DNA from: JAVKSM01 sp039583705
Lineage (GTDB): Bacteria; Actinomycetota; Actinomycetes; Mycobacteriales; Pseudonocardiaceae
Direction: 5' to 3'
DNA: 13,966 bases
Assembly (NCBI GenBank): GCA_039583705.1
Contig: JAVKSM010000091.1
Location: 1-13,966 of the forward strand
The notes below the pieces were generated by a model. That model worked only from the letters and a program-made list of their open reading frames with translations, did not search any database and was not told the origin of the DNA. This document shows, in pieces, positions 6,351 to 13,881 of this stretch. Within the stretch, counting starts at the first letter, position 1; every line of letters begins with the position of its first letter. Position numbers and translations under genes: made by a program.

Positions 6351-9300
6351 TCAGCCGAGGACGAGCAGCAGGTCACCGCCCTCGACCTGCTGCACCTGCC
6401 CGATGGCCAGCCGCTTGACCGTGCCGGACCGGGGCGCGGTGATCCCGGCCTCCATCTTCATCGCCTCGATGGTCGCGACGGTCTGCCCGGCGGCAACCTG
6501 ATCGCCCTCGGCCACCGACAGCGTCACCACGCCTGCGAACGGGGCGGGCAGGTGGTCCGGGTTGGACCGGTCGGCCTTCTCGACGGCCTTGATGTCGGTG
6601 ACCACGGACTCGTCGCGCACCTGGATCGGCCGGAGCTGCCCGTTGAGGCTGGCCAGCACGGTACGCATCCCCCGCTCGTCGGCCTCCCCGATCGCCTCCA
6701 GCTCGATGATCAGTTGTACCCCGGGCTCGAGGTCCACCGTGTACTCGTGGTCCGGGCGCAGGCCGTAGAAGAAGTCGGTGCTGGCAAGTACCGAGGTGTT
6801 GCCGAAGCTCGCCCGGTGCGCGGCGAACTCTCTGGCCGGCGCCGGGAACAGCAGCCGGTTGAGCGTGGCTCGCCGGTCCCGCTCCAGCCCGCAGCGGTCT
6901 TCGTCGGACAGCGGGGCGACGCCGCGCGGCTCACCCCGACCCGACAGCGCCTTGGAGCGGAACGGCTCCGGCCAGCCGCCGGGCGGCTCGCCGAGCTCAC
7001 CGCGCAGGAACCCGATCACCGAGTCGGGGACGTCGAAGCGACCCGGCTCGGCCTCGAAGGTCGCCGGGTCGACGCCGGCCCCCACGAGGTGCAGCGCGAG
7101 GTCACCGACCACTTTGGACGACGGGGTCACCTTGACCAGCCGGCCCAGCATCCGGTCCGCGGCGGCGTAGGCGTCCTCGATCTGCTCGAACCGGTCACCC
7201 AGGCCGAGCGCGACCGCCTGCTGGCGCAGGTTGGACAACTGCCCACCGGGGATCTCGTGGTGGTAGACCCGTCCCGTCGGCGAGCCCAGGCCGGACTCGA
7301 ACGGCGCGTACACCCGTCGCACCAGCTCCCAGTAGGGCTCCAGGTCGCACGCGGCCCGCAGGGACAGCCCGGTGGTGCGCGGCCCGTGTTCGGTGGCCGC
7401 GATCAGCGCCGACAGCGCCGGCTGGGAGGTGGTGCCGGCCATCGACGCGGTCGCCGCGTCCACCGCGTCCACCCCGGCTCCGATCGCCGCGCACAGCGTG
7501 GCGAGCTGACCGCCGGGAGTGTCGTGGGTGTGCAGGTGCACCGGCAGGTCGAAGCGCTCCCGCAGCGCGGTCACCAGGGTCACGGCGGCCGGCGGTCGCA
7601 GCAGCCCCGCCATGTCCTTGATCGCCAGAACGTGCGCGCCGGCCTGGACGATCTGCTCGGCCAGCCGGAGGTGGTAGTCCAGGGTGTAGAGCTTCTCGGC
7701 AGGGTCGGACAGGTCGCCGGTGTAGCACAGCGCGACCTCGGCCACGGCCGTTCCGGTCTCGGCGACGGCGTCGATGGCCGGCCGCATTCGGCCGACGTCG
7801 TTGAGCGCGTCGAAGATCCGGAAGATGTCGATGCCGGTGCGGGCGGCTTCGGCGACGAAGGCGGTGCTGACCTCGGCCGGGTAGGGCGTGTAGCCGACGG
7901 TGTTGCGCCCCCGCAGCAGCATCTGCAGGCAGATGTTGGGAACCGCCGCCCGCAGCGCGGCCAGCCGCTCCCACGGGTCCTCGGCGAGGAAACGCAGCGC
8001 GACGTCGTAGGTCGCTCCGCCCCAGCATTCCAGCGACAGCAGTTGCGGCAGCATCCGCGAGACGTGCGGGCAGACCGCGAGCAGATCCTTGGTGCGAACC
8101 CGCGTCGCCAGCAGCGACTGGTGCGCGTCACGGAAGGTCGTGTCGGTGACGCCGACGGCGTCGTGGGAGCGCAGCCAGGCGGCGAAGCGCCGCGGACCGA
8201 GCTCGGCGAGGCGTTGCTTCGAGCCGTGCGGCGGCGCCTGCGAGGTGTCGACCCGGGGAAGCTTCACCACCGGGTCGACGAGGGTGGGCCGCTCGCCGTG
8301 TGGCTTGTTGACCGTGACGCCGGCCAGGTAGGTGAGCAGGCGGGTGCCGCGGTCGGCGGAGCGCCGCGCGGTCAGCAGGTGCGGGTGCTGCTCGATGAAC
8401 GAGGTCGTGACCGTGCCGGCCCGGAAGTCCGGGTCTTCCAGCAGCGCCAGCAGGAACGGGATGTTGGTGGCGACACCGCGGATCCGGAACTCGGCGATCG
8501 CCCGGCGGGCCCGCCGCACGGCGGCCGGGAAGTCCCGGCCCCGGCAGGTGACCTTGACCAGCATGGAGTCGAAGTAGGCGCTGATCTCGGCGCCGGCGTA
8601 GATGGTGCCACCGTCCAGCCGGACCCCGGCGCCGCTGGCCGAGCGGTAGGCGCTGACCCTGCCGATGTCCGGGCGGAACTCGTTGGCCGGGTCTTCGGTG
8701 GTGATCCGGCACTGCAGGGCGGCCCCGCGGGGCACGATCGCCTGTTGCGAGATGCCCAGGTCGGTCAGCGTCCGCCCGGCGGCGATCTGGAGCTGCGCGC
8801 CGACCAGGTCGACGTCGGTGGTCTCTTCGGTGACGGTGTGCTCGACCTGGATCCGGGGGTTCATCTCGATGAAGTGGTGGCGGCCGTCGGGACCGAGGAG
8901 GAACTCGACGGTGCCCGCGTTGACGTAGCCGATCCCCTTGGCGAACACCACGGCGTCGGAGCAGATCCGCTCCCGCAGCCGGGGGTCGAGGTTCGGCGCC
9001 GGCGCGATCTCGACCACCTTCTGGTGGCGGCGCTGCACCGAGCAGTCACGCTCGAAGAGATGGACCACCTCGCCGGTGGTGTCGGCGAGGATCTGCACCT
9101 CGATGTGGCGCGGGTCCACCACAGCCTGCTCGAGGAAGACCGTCGGGTCTCCGAACGTCGACTCCGCCTCCCTACTCGCCGCCTCCAGCGCGTCCCGGAG
9201 CCCACCGGGATCCGCGACCCGCCGCATGCCCCGGCCACCGCCGCCGGCCACCGCCTTGACGAACAGTGGGAACGCCATCTCACCCGCAACGGCGAGCAGC

Positions 9301-9728
9301 TCGTCGACGTCCGCCGACGGTGCCGACGAGCGCAGCACCGGCACCCCGGCCTCGCGGGCGGCCGCAACCGCCCGGGACTTGTTGCCGGCCAGCGCGAGCA
9401 CCCTCGGCGGCGGCCCGATGAAGGTGATGCCGGCCTGCTCGCAGGCGACGGCGAGCCTCGGGTTCTCCGACAGGAAGCCGTAGCCGGGGTACACCGCGTC
9501 GGCGCCGGCCCGCCGCGCCACACCGACGAGCTCCGCGACTGACAGGTAGGCGCGCACCGGACGCCCCGGCTCACCGATCTGGTAGGCCTCGTCGGCCTTG
9601 AGGCGGTGCTCGGAGTTGCGGTCCTCGTACGGGAACACGGCCACCGTCGCCAGACCCAGCTCGTAGCAGGCTCGAAACGCCCGGATCGCGATCTCACCCC
9701 GGTTCGCGACGAGCACCTTGCGGAACAT
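6351..9728 (-). CDS. pyc: Pyruvate carboxylase (biotin-dependent, single chain)
   Basis: This 1,125-residue cytosolic enzyme carboxylates pyruvate to oxaloacetate using ATP, bicarbonate and biotin, and so refills the TCA cycle. The biotin carboxylase domain spans about 1-455: start MFRKVLVANRGEIAIRAFRA, glycine-rich ATP loop GGGGRGM (162-168) and EMNPRIQVEHTVTE (288-301). The carboxyltransferase domain follows at about 520-800, with DTTFRDAHQSLLATR (529-543), the lysine expected to be carboxylated, K704 in IKDMAGLL, and metal-binding HLHTHDT (731-737). The C-terminal biotin carrier domain has EAMKMEA, with biotinylated K1091. The length matches complete single-chain enzymes and no motif is missing. 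The start ATG (9726-9728) has ACGGAGG eight bases upstream, and a second copy of that site lies 15 bases further upstream. It is divergent from the plus-strand gene at 9944. Confidence 0.98.
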   Translation of the reverse strand: MFRKVLVANRGEIAIRAFRACYELGLATVAVFPYEDRNSEHRLKADEAYQIGEPGRPVRAYLSVAELVGVARRAGADAVYPGYGFLSENPRLAVACEQAGITFIGPPPRVLALAGNKSRAVAAAREAGVPVLRSSAPSADVDELLAVAGEMAFPLFVKAVAGGGGRGMRRVADPGGLRDALEAASREAESTFGDPTVFLEQAVVDPRHIEVQILADTTGEVVHLFERDCSVQRRHQKVVEIAPAPNLDPRLRERICSDAVVFAKGIGYVNAGTVEFLLGPDGRHHFIEMNPRIQVEHTVTEETTDVDLVGAQLQIAAGRTLTDLGISQQAIVPRGAALQCRITTEDPANEFRPDIGRVSAYRSASGAGVRLDGGTIYAGAEISAYFDSMLVKVTCRGRDFPAAVRRARRAIAEFRIRGVATNIPFLLALLEDPDFRAGTVTTSFIEQHPHLLTARRSADRGTRLLTYLAGVTVNKPHGERPTLVDPVVKLPRVDTSQAPPHGSKQRLAELGPRRFAAWLRSHDAVGVTDTTFRDAHQSLLATRVRTKDLLAVCPHVSRMLPQLLSLECWGGATYDVALRFLAEDPWERLAALRAAVPNICLQMLLRGRNTVGYTPYPAEVSTAFVAEAARTGIDIFRIFDALNDVGRMRPAIDAVAETGTAVAEVALCYTGDLSDPAEKLYTLDYHLRLAEQIVQAGAHVLAIKDMAGLLRPPAAVTLVTALRERFDLPVHLHTHDTPGGQLATLCAAIGAGVDAVDAATASMAGTTSQPALSALIAATEHGPRTTGLSLRAACDLEPYWELVRRVYAPFESGLGSPTGRVYHHEIPGGQLSNLRQQAVALGLGDRFEQIEDAYAAADRMLGRLVKVTPSSKVVGDLALHLVGAGVDPATFEAEPGRFDVPDSVIGFLRGELGEPPGGWPEPFRSKALSGRGEPRGVAPLSDEDRCGLERDRRATLNRLLFPAPAREFAAHRASFGNTSVLASTDFFYGLRPDHEYTVDLEPGVQLIIELEAIGEADERGMRTVLASLNGQLRPIQVRDESVVTDIKAVEKADRSNPDHLPAPFAGVVTLSVAEGDQVAAGQTVATIEAMKMEAGITAPRSGTVKRLAIGQVQQVEGGDLLLVLG

Positions 9729-9737
9729 GGACTCATC

Positions 9738-9767
9738 CTCCGTCAGGTCGTGCTCCGTCAGGTCGCG
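9738..9767. repeat. 15-base tandem repeat in the pyc leader that doubles the ribosome-binding site
   Basis: Two 15-base units (9738-9752 ctccgtcaggtcgtg and 9753-9767 ctccgtcaggtcgcg) differ at one base. Read on the minus strand each unit ends in GACGGAG, so the Shine-Dalgarno sequence in front of pyc is present twice. The proximal copy is at the normal distance from the ATG; the distal one is 15 bases too far to serve it. Confidence 0.9.
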
Positions 9768-9807
9768 CGGGAGCCGAACCGTGCGTGAGGCGACCCAGAC
9801 GGCAACG

Positions 9808-9827
9808 GCGTCGACGCGGCTCGACGC
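9808..9827. promoter_or_regulatory. Inverted repeat in the divergent promoter region (candidate operator)
   Basis: GCGTCGA (9808-9814) and TCGACGC (9821-9827) form a perfect 7-base inverted repeat with a 6-base spacer, and the left half is itself part of a 10-base palindrome, GCGTCGACGC (9808-9817). It overlaps the possible pyc -10 (TAGCGT at 9824-9829), where a repressor would be effective. GC-rich sequence produces such dyads by chance, so confidence is low. Confidence 0.35.
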
Positions 9828-9943
9828 TACCGGGCGGCGCGATCACCGGGGAGCCTGCCGCGGGGGGAGGATCGGGGTATCAATGGAGGAGCACGCCTCA
9901 CTTGAGTGCGACCTGGTTTCGACGAGCGCGGGAGGACGGCGCG

Positions 9944-10762
9944 ATGTCCCGACGGCGTCACTGGCAGGTGGAGCAGCGCGGCCTCCCTTCCACCCCGCGG
10001 CCCCGGACGCTGCCCCCGGTGCTCGTCGTGCTGGCCGTTTTCGCGGCGGTCGCGGCCGTGGTGCTGGTGCTGGCGCTGAGCCAGGGCAGGGCGGTCGGGC
10101 TGCTGCCGGTCCTCGGCCTGGTGGCCCTGCGGCTTCGGGGGCGTGGCGTCGGCCCGCCGGCCCGGCGCCACGGACCCCCGGCGCCCCCGCCGTACCGGTT
10201 GCCGACAGCGCTATCGCGGCCGGTTTCGGGACGGCCGGTTTCGGGACAGGCAGCGCCGGAGCGGCCGGCCTGGCCGCTCGTCAAGCAGCGCTACAGCGAG
10301 CTGCAGCGCTCGTACGCCGCGTTCGAGTGCGACCCGCTGGCCGTGCTGCGGCTGCCGGCGCTCATCGACGTCTCCGTGCCGAGCACCGCCCGTTTCGTCG
10401 AGGCGTTCTCCGAGGCGCAGGCGCTGGACTCCGACCAGGAGCCGCCGGCGGCCCACCGCGACAAGTTCGCCGCCGCGGTGGACCGCGCGTGCCGGGCCTG
10501 GCAGGCCGCCCAGGACGCCGCCGAGCGGATTCGGCTCTCCCACCTGAGTCCAGAGGAGCGGGCGGCGGTCGAGCGGGTCGTCAAGCTGCTCACGACCGCC
10601 CAGGACTCGGACAACGACGCCGAGCGGCTGACCGCCTACGCCAAGGCCCGCTCCGAGCTCACCCGCCTGGAGCGCGCCGGCAACGTGCGGCTGCCGCGCC
10701 CGGCCATCGCGGCGCTGGAGGCGGTCAACCGCGGCCAGCTTCCCCCCGCCCCAGCGAGCTGA
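9944..10762 (+). CDS. Unrecognised protein with N-terminal hydrophobic anchor and helical C-terminal domain
   Basis: I do not recognise this 272-residue protein. Its N-terminus is basic (MSRRRHW), followed by a strongly hydrophobic stretch (about 24-46) and a second, weaker one (about 50-63). The pattern suggests one or two membrane helices near the N-terminus. A proline- and glycine-rich linker follows (about 66-110). The rest (about 111-265) looks helical and polar, with KQRYSELQRSYAAFECDP and later charged helices; it is probably cytoplasmic. The ATG (9944-9946) has GGGAGG eight bases upstream. A TTG at 9902 in the same frame, preceded by GGAGGAG, would add MSATWFRRAREDGA and is a serious alternative. 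The ordered amino-acid pattern makes this the coding frame here, not the overlapping open frames. It lies 59 bases before the transporter gene and may be cotranscribed with it. Confidence 0.8.
   Translation: MSRRRHWQVEQRGLPSTPRPRTLPPVLVVLAVFAAVAAVVLVLALSQGRAVGLLPVLGLVALRLRGRGVGPPARRHGPPAPPPYRLPTALSRPVSGRPVSGQAAPERPAWPLVKQRYSELQRSYAAFECDPLAVLRLPALIDVSVPSTARFVEAFSEAQALDSDQEPPAAHRDKFAAAVDRACRAWQAAQDAAERIRLSHLSPEERAAVERVVKLLTTAQDSDNDAERLTAYAKARSELTRLERAGNVRLPRPAIAALEAVNRGQLPPAPAS
10217..10246. repeat. Perfect 15-base tandem duplication in the linker of the plus-strand gene
   Basis: Two identical units (10217-10231 and 10232-10246; cggccggtttcggga) encode RPVSG twice in the flexible linker, keeping the frame. 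The location in an unstructured linker suggests it is tolerated, not functional. Confidence 0.93.
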
Positions 10763-10821
10763 CGACCCGCGCCGCCGTCCGACCCGCGCATCGGGAACCG
10801 GATCCCGGGGAAGATAGCGGC

Positions 10822-11664
10822 ATGGCCAGACGCGGCAACGCCGCCGTTCCCGACGTGCCGCAGCAGGACAGCGAGGAGACGTTCGACCGGCTCGTCGAGG
10901 AGGGCCGACAGCGCCTCGGGCGGTCGTGGATCGGGCTCGTCGCGACCGGCATGCTCGGCGGTCTCGACATCGGGGTGGGGGTGCTGGCGCTGCTGCTGGT
11001 CGAGCACGCCACGCAGAGCGAGGTGCTCGGCGCGCTGGCGTTCTCGATCGGCTTCGTGGCGCTGACCATGGCCCGCAGCGAGTTGTTCACCGAGAACTTC
11101 CTCGTCCCGGTCGTCGCCGTCGTCGCGAGGAAGGCGCCGCTGCTCTCGCTCGCCCGGCTGTGGACGGGGACGACGGTGACCAACCTGGCCGGCGGCTGGG
11201 CCATCACCGGCATCGTCATGGCCGGCTTCCCGGCGCTGCGCGGCACCGCCGTCGCGGCCGGCAGATCTTACATCGAGCTCGGCATCACCTGGCGCGCCTT
11301 CGCGCTCGCCCTGGTCGGCGGCCTGCTCATCACGTTGATGACCCACCTGCAGCACTCGACGGAGTCCGACGGCGTGCGCCTGGTACCAGCGGTGCTCATG
11401 GGCTTCCTGCTGGGCGCCGGCAAGGTGAACCACGCGATCGTCGCCTCCCTGGTCTCCTTCGCGGCGTTGCAGGCCGGCGCGCCGTTCGGCTACGCCGACT
11501 GGCTCGGCCTGTTCGGGTTCGCGGTGCTGGGCAACATGCTCGGCGGCCTCGGGCTGGTCACCGTGCTGCGGCTGTTGCAGGTGCCGCACAAGGTGCTGGC
11601 CGAGCGCGACCAACACCCGCAACCCCGACGGGCCCGGCACCCGCAGCCCCGGCGGGTCGGGTAG
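10822..11664 (+). CDS. Formate/nitrite transporter family (FNT) membrane channel, YfdC-like
   Basis: This 280-residue protein belongs to the FNT family (FocA, NirC, HycC-type channels), closest in style to E. coli YfdC. FNT proteins form pentameric pores for small monovalent anions such as formate, nitrite or hydrosulfide; the substrate here cannot be read from sequence. Six hydrophobic segments lie at about 35-60, 66-84, 92-130, 155-175, 187-215 and 228-255. SELFTENFLVP (86-96) matches the conserved broken-helix region, and H204 in KVNHAIVASL is at the position of the central pore histidine. The N-terminus has the cytoplasmic helix FDRLVEEGRQRL (21-32). The start ATG (10822-10824) has GGGGAAGA about eight bases upstream. 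The C-terminal tail carries an imperfect repeat, HPQPRR twice. The gene ends 13 bases from the convergent recG stop. No formate or nitrite enzyme genes are nearby. Confidence 0.88.
   Translation: MARRGNAAVPDVPQQDSEETFDRLVEEGRQRLGRSWIGLVATGMLGGLDIGVGVLALLLVEHATQSEVLGALAFSIGFVALTMARSELFTENFLVPVVAVVARKAPLLSLARLWTGTTVTNLAGGWAITGIVMAGFPALRGTAVAAGRSYIELGITWRAFALALVGGLLITLMTHLQHSTESDGVRLVPAVLMGFLLGAGKVNHAIVASLVSFAALQAGAPFGYADWLGLFGFAVLGNMLGGLGLVTVLRLLQVPHKVLAERDQHPQPRRARHPQPRRVG
11614..11656. repeat. Imperfect 24-base-period repeat in the transporter C-terminal tail
   Basis: The segments beginning at 11614 and 11638 (cacccgcaaccccgacggg and cacccgcagccccggcggg) agree at 17 of 19 bases and encode HPQPRR twice with an eight-residue period. 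The resulting tail is basic and proline-rich and probably lies in the cytoplasm. Confidence 0.8.
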
Positions 11665-11677
11665 CAGCGGGTCGCGG

Positions 11678-13879
11678 CTACACCTTCTCCAGGTAGCGGG
11701 CGCGCTGCTCGTCGACGAGGTCGGCCACCATCCCCGCCAGTCCGGGATGCTCACTCAGCTCCGGGTCGGCGTCGACGATGCGGCGGGCCGCAGCCCGGGC
11801 GGCGAGGATGACCGGCTCGTCGCTGCGCAGCGACAGCAGCCGCAACCCGGAGCGCCGCCCGGACTGGCGCTCGCCGAGCACGTCGCCCTCCCGACGCAGT
11901 TCCAGATCCAGGCGCGCCAGCTCGAACCCGTCGGTCGTGCCGGCGACCGCGTCCAGCCGCTCCCGGGCCGTCGTCTCGGCCGGGACCTCGGTGACGAGCA
12001 GGCACAGCCCGGCCGCCGAACCCCGGCCCACCCGACCCCGCAACTGGTGCAGTTGGGAGAGCCCGAAACGGTCGCCATCCATGATCACCATCACAGTGGC
12101 GTTCGGGACGTCGACGCCGACCTCCACCACCGTGGTGGCGACCAGGACGTCGAGCTGACCAGCGGCGAAGGTCCGCATCACCTCGTCCTTCTCCTCGGCC
12201 GGCAGCCGCCCGTGGAGCACCCCGAGCCGCATCCCCGCGAGCGGGCCCGCGGCGAGCAGCGGCGCGACGTCGAGCACCGCCAGCGGTGGGCGGCGCTCCT
12301 CCCCGCCGTCGGGCTCGACATCCTCGACGTCGGGCTCGACGTCCTCCCCCGCCGACGCGCTCTCCCCGATCCGCGGGCACACCACGTATGCCTGGTGGCC
12401 GGCGGCCACCTCCTCGCGGACCCGCTGCCACGCCCGGTCCAACCAGGCCGGCTTCTCCCCAGCCGGCACGACCGCGGTGCGGATCGGCGCGCGCCCCGCC
12501 GGCAGTTCGGCGAGCGTGGAGAGCTCCAGGTCGCCGAAGACGGTCATCGCCACCGTCCGTGGGATCGGGGTGGCCGTCATGACCAGGACGTGCGGGGTGT
12601 GCCCCCCAGGGCGGTGCCGCAGCGCGTCGCGCTGCTCGACCCCGAAGCGGTGCTGCTCGTCGACGACGACCAACCCGAGGTCGGCGAAGTCGACGCTCTC
12701 CTGGAGCAGCGCATGGGTGCCCACGACGATCCCCGCCGTGCCCGACGCCGCGTCGGCGAGCGCCTGGCGCCGGGCCCTGGTGCCCAGCGACCCGGTGAGC
12801 AGGGTGAGCTGGGTGGCCCGCTCGGCGCCACCCAGCTCACCCGCGGCGGCGAGCGGGCCGAGCAGCGCGCGCAGCGAGCGGGCGTGCTGCGCGGCGAGCA
12901 CCTCGGTCGGGGCGAGCAGCACCGCCTGCCGCCCACCGTCGACGACCTGGAGCATCGCGCGCAGCGCCACCACGGTCTTGCCGGCGCCGACGTCGCCCTG
13001 CAACAGCCGGTTCATCGGGTGGGCGCCCGCGAGGTCGTCCGAGATCTGCGCGCCGACGTCGCGCTGGCCGGCGGTCAGCACGAACGGCAGCCTGGCATCG
13101 AACGCCTCGCGGAGCCCACCAGCGAGCGTTGGGCAGGTCCGGGCCGGCCGGGCGGCGGCTGTCCGGCGGCGCTGGGCCAGCGCGAGCTGCAACGCGAGCG
13201 CCTCGTCGAACACCAGCCGGTGGCGTGCGGCGGCGTGGGCGGCGCGGTCCGGGGGCCGGTGGATGCGGCGCAGTGCGGCACCGAGATCCACCAGCCCATG
13301 CTCGGCGCGCAGCACCTCGGGCAGCGGGTCGGCCGGGTCGTCGAACAGGTCGAGCGCCTGGCTGACGCAACGGGCGATCACCCACGACGGCAGCTCCTTC
13401 GTCGCCGGGTAGACCGGGATCAGCGCAGCGGCGAACCCACCGAACTCCTCCCCGGTGGACTCGTCATCCGCGCCGTCGACGAGCTGGTAGTCCGGATGGG
13501 CGAGCTGCAGGGCACGACGGTAGCGGGTGACCTTGCCGGCGAAGAGCCCGCGGCGGCCGGGCAGCAGCTCCCGCTCGCGCCAGGGCTGGTTGAAGAAGGT
13601 GCAGGACAGCGTCCGGCTCCCACTGCCGATGGTGACCTCGAGGACCGTGCCGCGGCGGCGCTGCATCCGGCGCGCCCGCGCCCACCGCACCTCGGCGAGC
13701 ACCGTGACATGCTCGCCGACCTGCAGCCCGGCGATGTCGGTGAGCTCGCCGCGCTCGGCGAACCGGCGCGGGTAGTGGCGCAGCAGGTGGCCGAGGGTGT
13801 GCAGGTCGAGGTCGGCAGCCAGGGCGGTGGCCGACCTCGCGCCCAGGACGGCGGCCAACGGCGTGTTGAGCCCGGCCAC
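11678..13879 (-). CDS. recG: ATP-dependent DNA helicase RecG
   Basis: RecG is a monomeric helicase that remodels stalled replication forks, converting them to four-way junctions, and limits improper re-replication. The 733-residue protein has the N-terminal wedge/OB domain (about 50-140, with FFNQPW at 95-100 and GLFAGKVTRY at 111-120). The helicase core includes GDVGAGKT (Walker A, 295-302), DEQHRFG (Walker B, 407-413), MTATPIPRT (434-442), TTVVEVGVDVPNA (582-594) and QLRGRVGRG (612-620). The C-terminal region has DLELRREGDVLGERQSG (658-674). An acidic insert (about 511-528) sits in helicase domain 2 and contains a duplicated EDVEPD. The GTG start (13877-13879) is two bases after the upstream stop with GGAG at a five-base spacing, so the two genes are very likely translated together. 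Confidence 0.97.
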   Translation of the reverse strand: MAGLNTPLAAVLGARSATALAADLDLHTLGHLLRHYPRRFAERGELTDIAGLQVGEHVTVLAEVRWARARRMQRRRGTVLEVTIGSGSRTLSCTFFNQPWRERELLPGRRGLFAGKVTRYRRALQLAHPDYQLVDGADDESTGEEFGGFAAALIPVYPATKELPSWVIARCVSQALDLFDDPADPLPEVLRAEHGLVDLGAALRRIHRPPDRAAHAAARHRLVFDEALALQLALAQRRRTAAARPARTCPTLAGGLREAFDARLPFVLTAGQRDVGAQISDDLAGAHPMNRLLQGDVGAGKTVVALRAMLQVVDGGRQAVLLAPTEVLAAQHARSLRALLGPLAAAGELGGAERATQLTLLTGSLGTRARRQALADAASGTAGIVVGTHALLQESVDFADLGLVVVDEQHRFGVEQRDALRHRPGGHTPHVLVMTATPIPRTVAMTVFGDLELSTLAELPAGRAPIRTAVVPAGEKPAWLDRAWQRVREEVAAGHQAYVVCPRIGESASAGEDVEPDVEDVEPDGGEERRPPLAVLDVAPLLAAGPLAGMRLGVLHGRLPAEEKDEVMRTFAAGQLDVLVATTVVEVGVDVPNATVMVIMDGDRFGLSQLHQLRGRVGRGSAAGLCLLVTEVPAETTARERLDAVAGTTDGFELARLDLELRREGDVLGERQSGRRSGLRLLSLRSDEPVILAARAAARRIVDADPELSEHPGLAGMVADLVDEQRARYLEKV
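12308..12346. repeat. Imperfect 21-base tandem repeat inside recG
   Basis: Units at 12308-12328 and from 12329 begin gtcgggctcgac and agree at 17 of the first 18 bases. They encode the repeated EDVEPD in the acidic insert of helicase domain 2. The seven-residue period keeps the frame, and the insert lies in a surface loop that varies among RecG proteins. Confidence 0.85.
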
Positions 13880-13881
13880 GC

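Larger units (their letters stand above)
9729..9943. other. Divergent intergenic region between pyc and the plus-strand pair
   Basis: These 215 bases separate divergently read genes and must hold promoters for at least one of them. I see a tandem-repeated ribosome-binding-site segment for pyc, an inverted repeat centred near 9817, and on the minus strand a TAGCGT (9824-9829) that could be the pyc -10. On the plus strand TATCAAT (9878-9884) is a possible -10 for the gene at 9944, with a weak CTGCCG 17 bases upstream (9855-9860). None of these promoter hexamers is strong. No coding sequence is convincing here. Confidence 0.4.

Noticed and set aside
6348..9542. Plus-strand open frame of 1,064 codons over pyc
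   Set aside because: Its length is striking, but the opposite strand is a complete pyruvate carboxylase with all motifs. The translation is Gly/Arg/Val/Asp-rich and has no recognisable domain.
9718..10821. Long in-frame upstream extension of the FNT gene
   Set aside because: The frame stays open by composition only; it overlaps the gene at 9944-10762 in another frame and its translation is Ala/Gly/Arg low-complexity sequence.
11665..11677. Bidirectional terminator between the convergent FNT and recG genes
   Set aside because: The 13-base gap and its flanks show no stable stem that I could identify.
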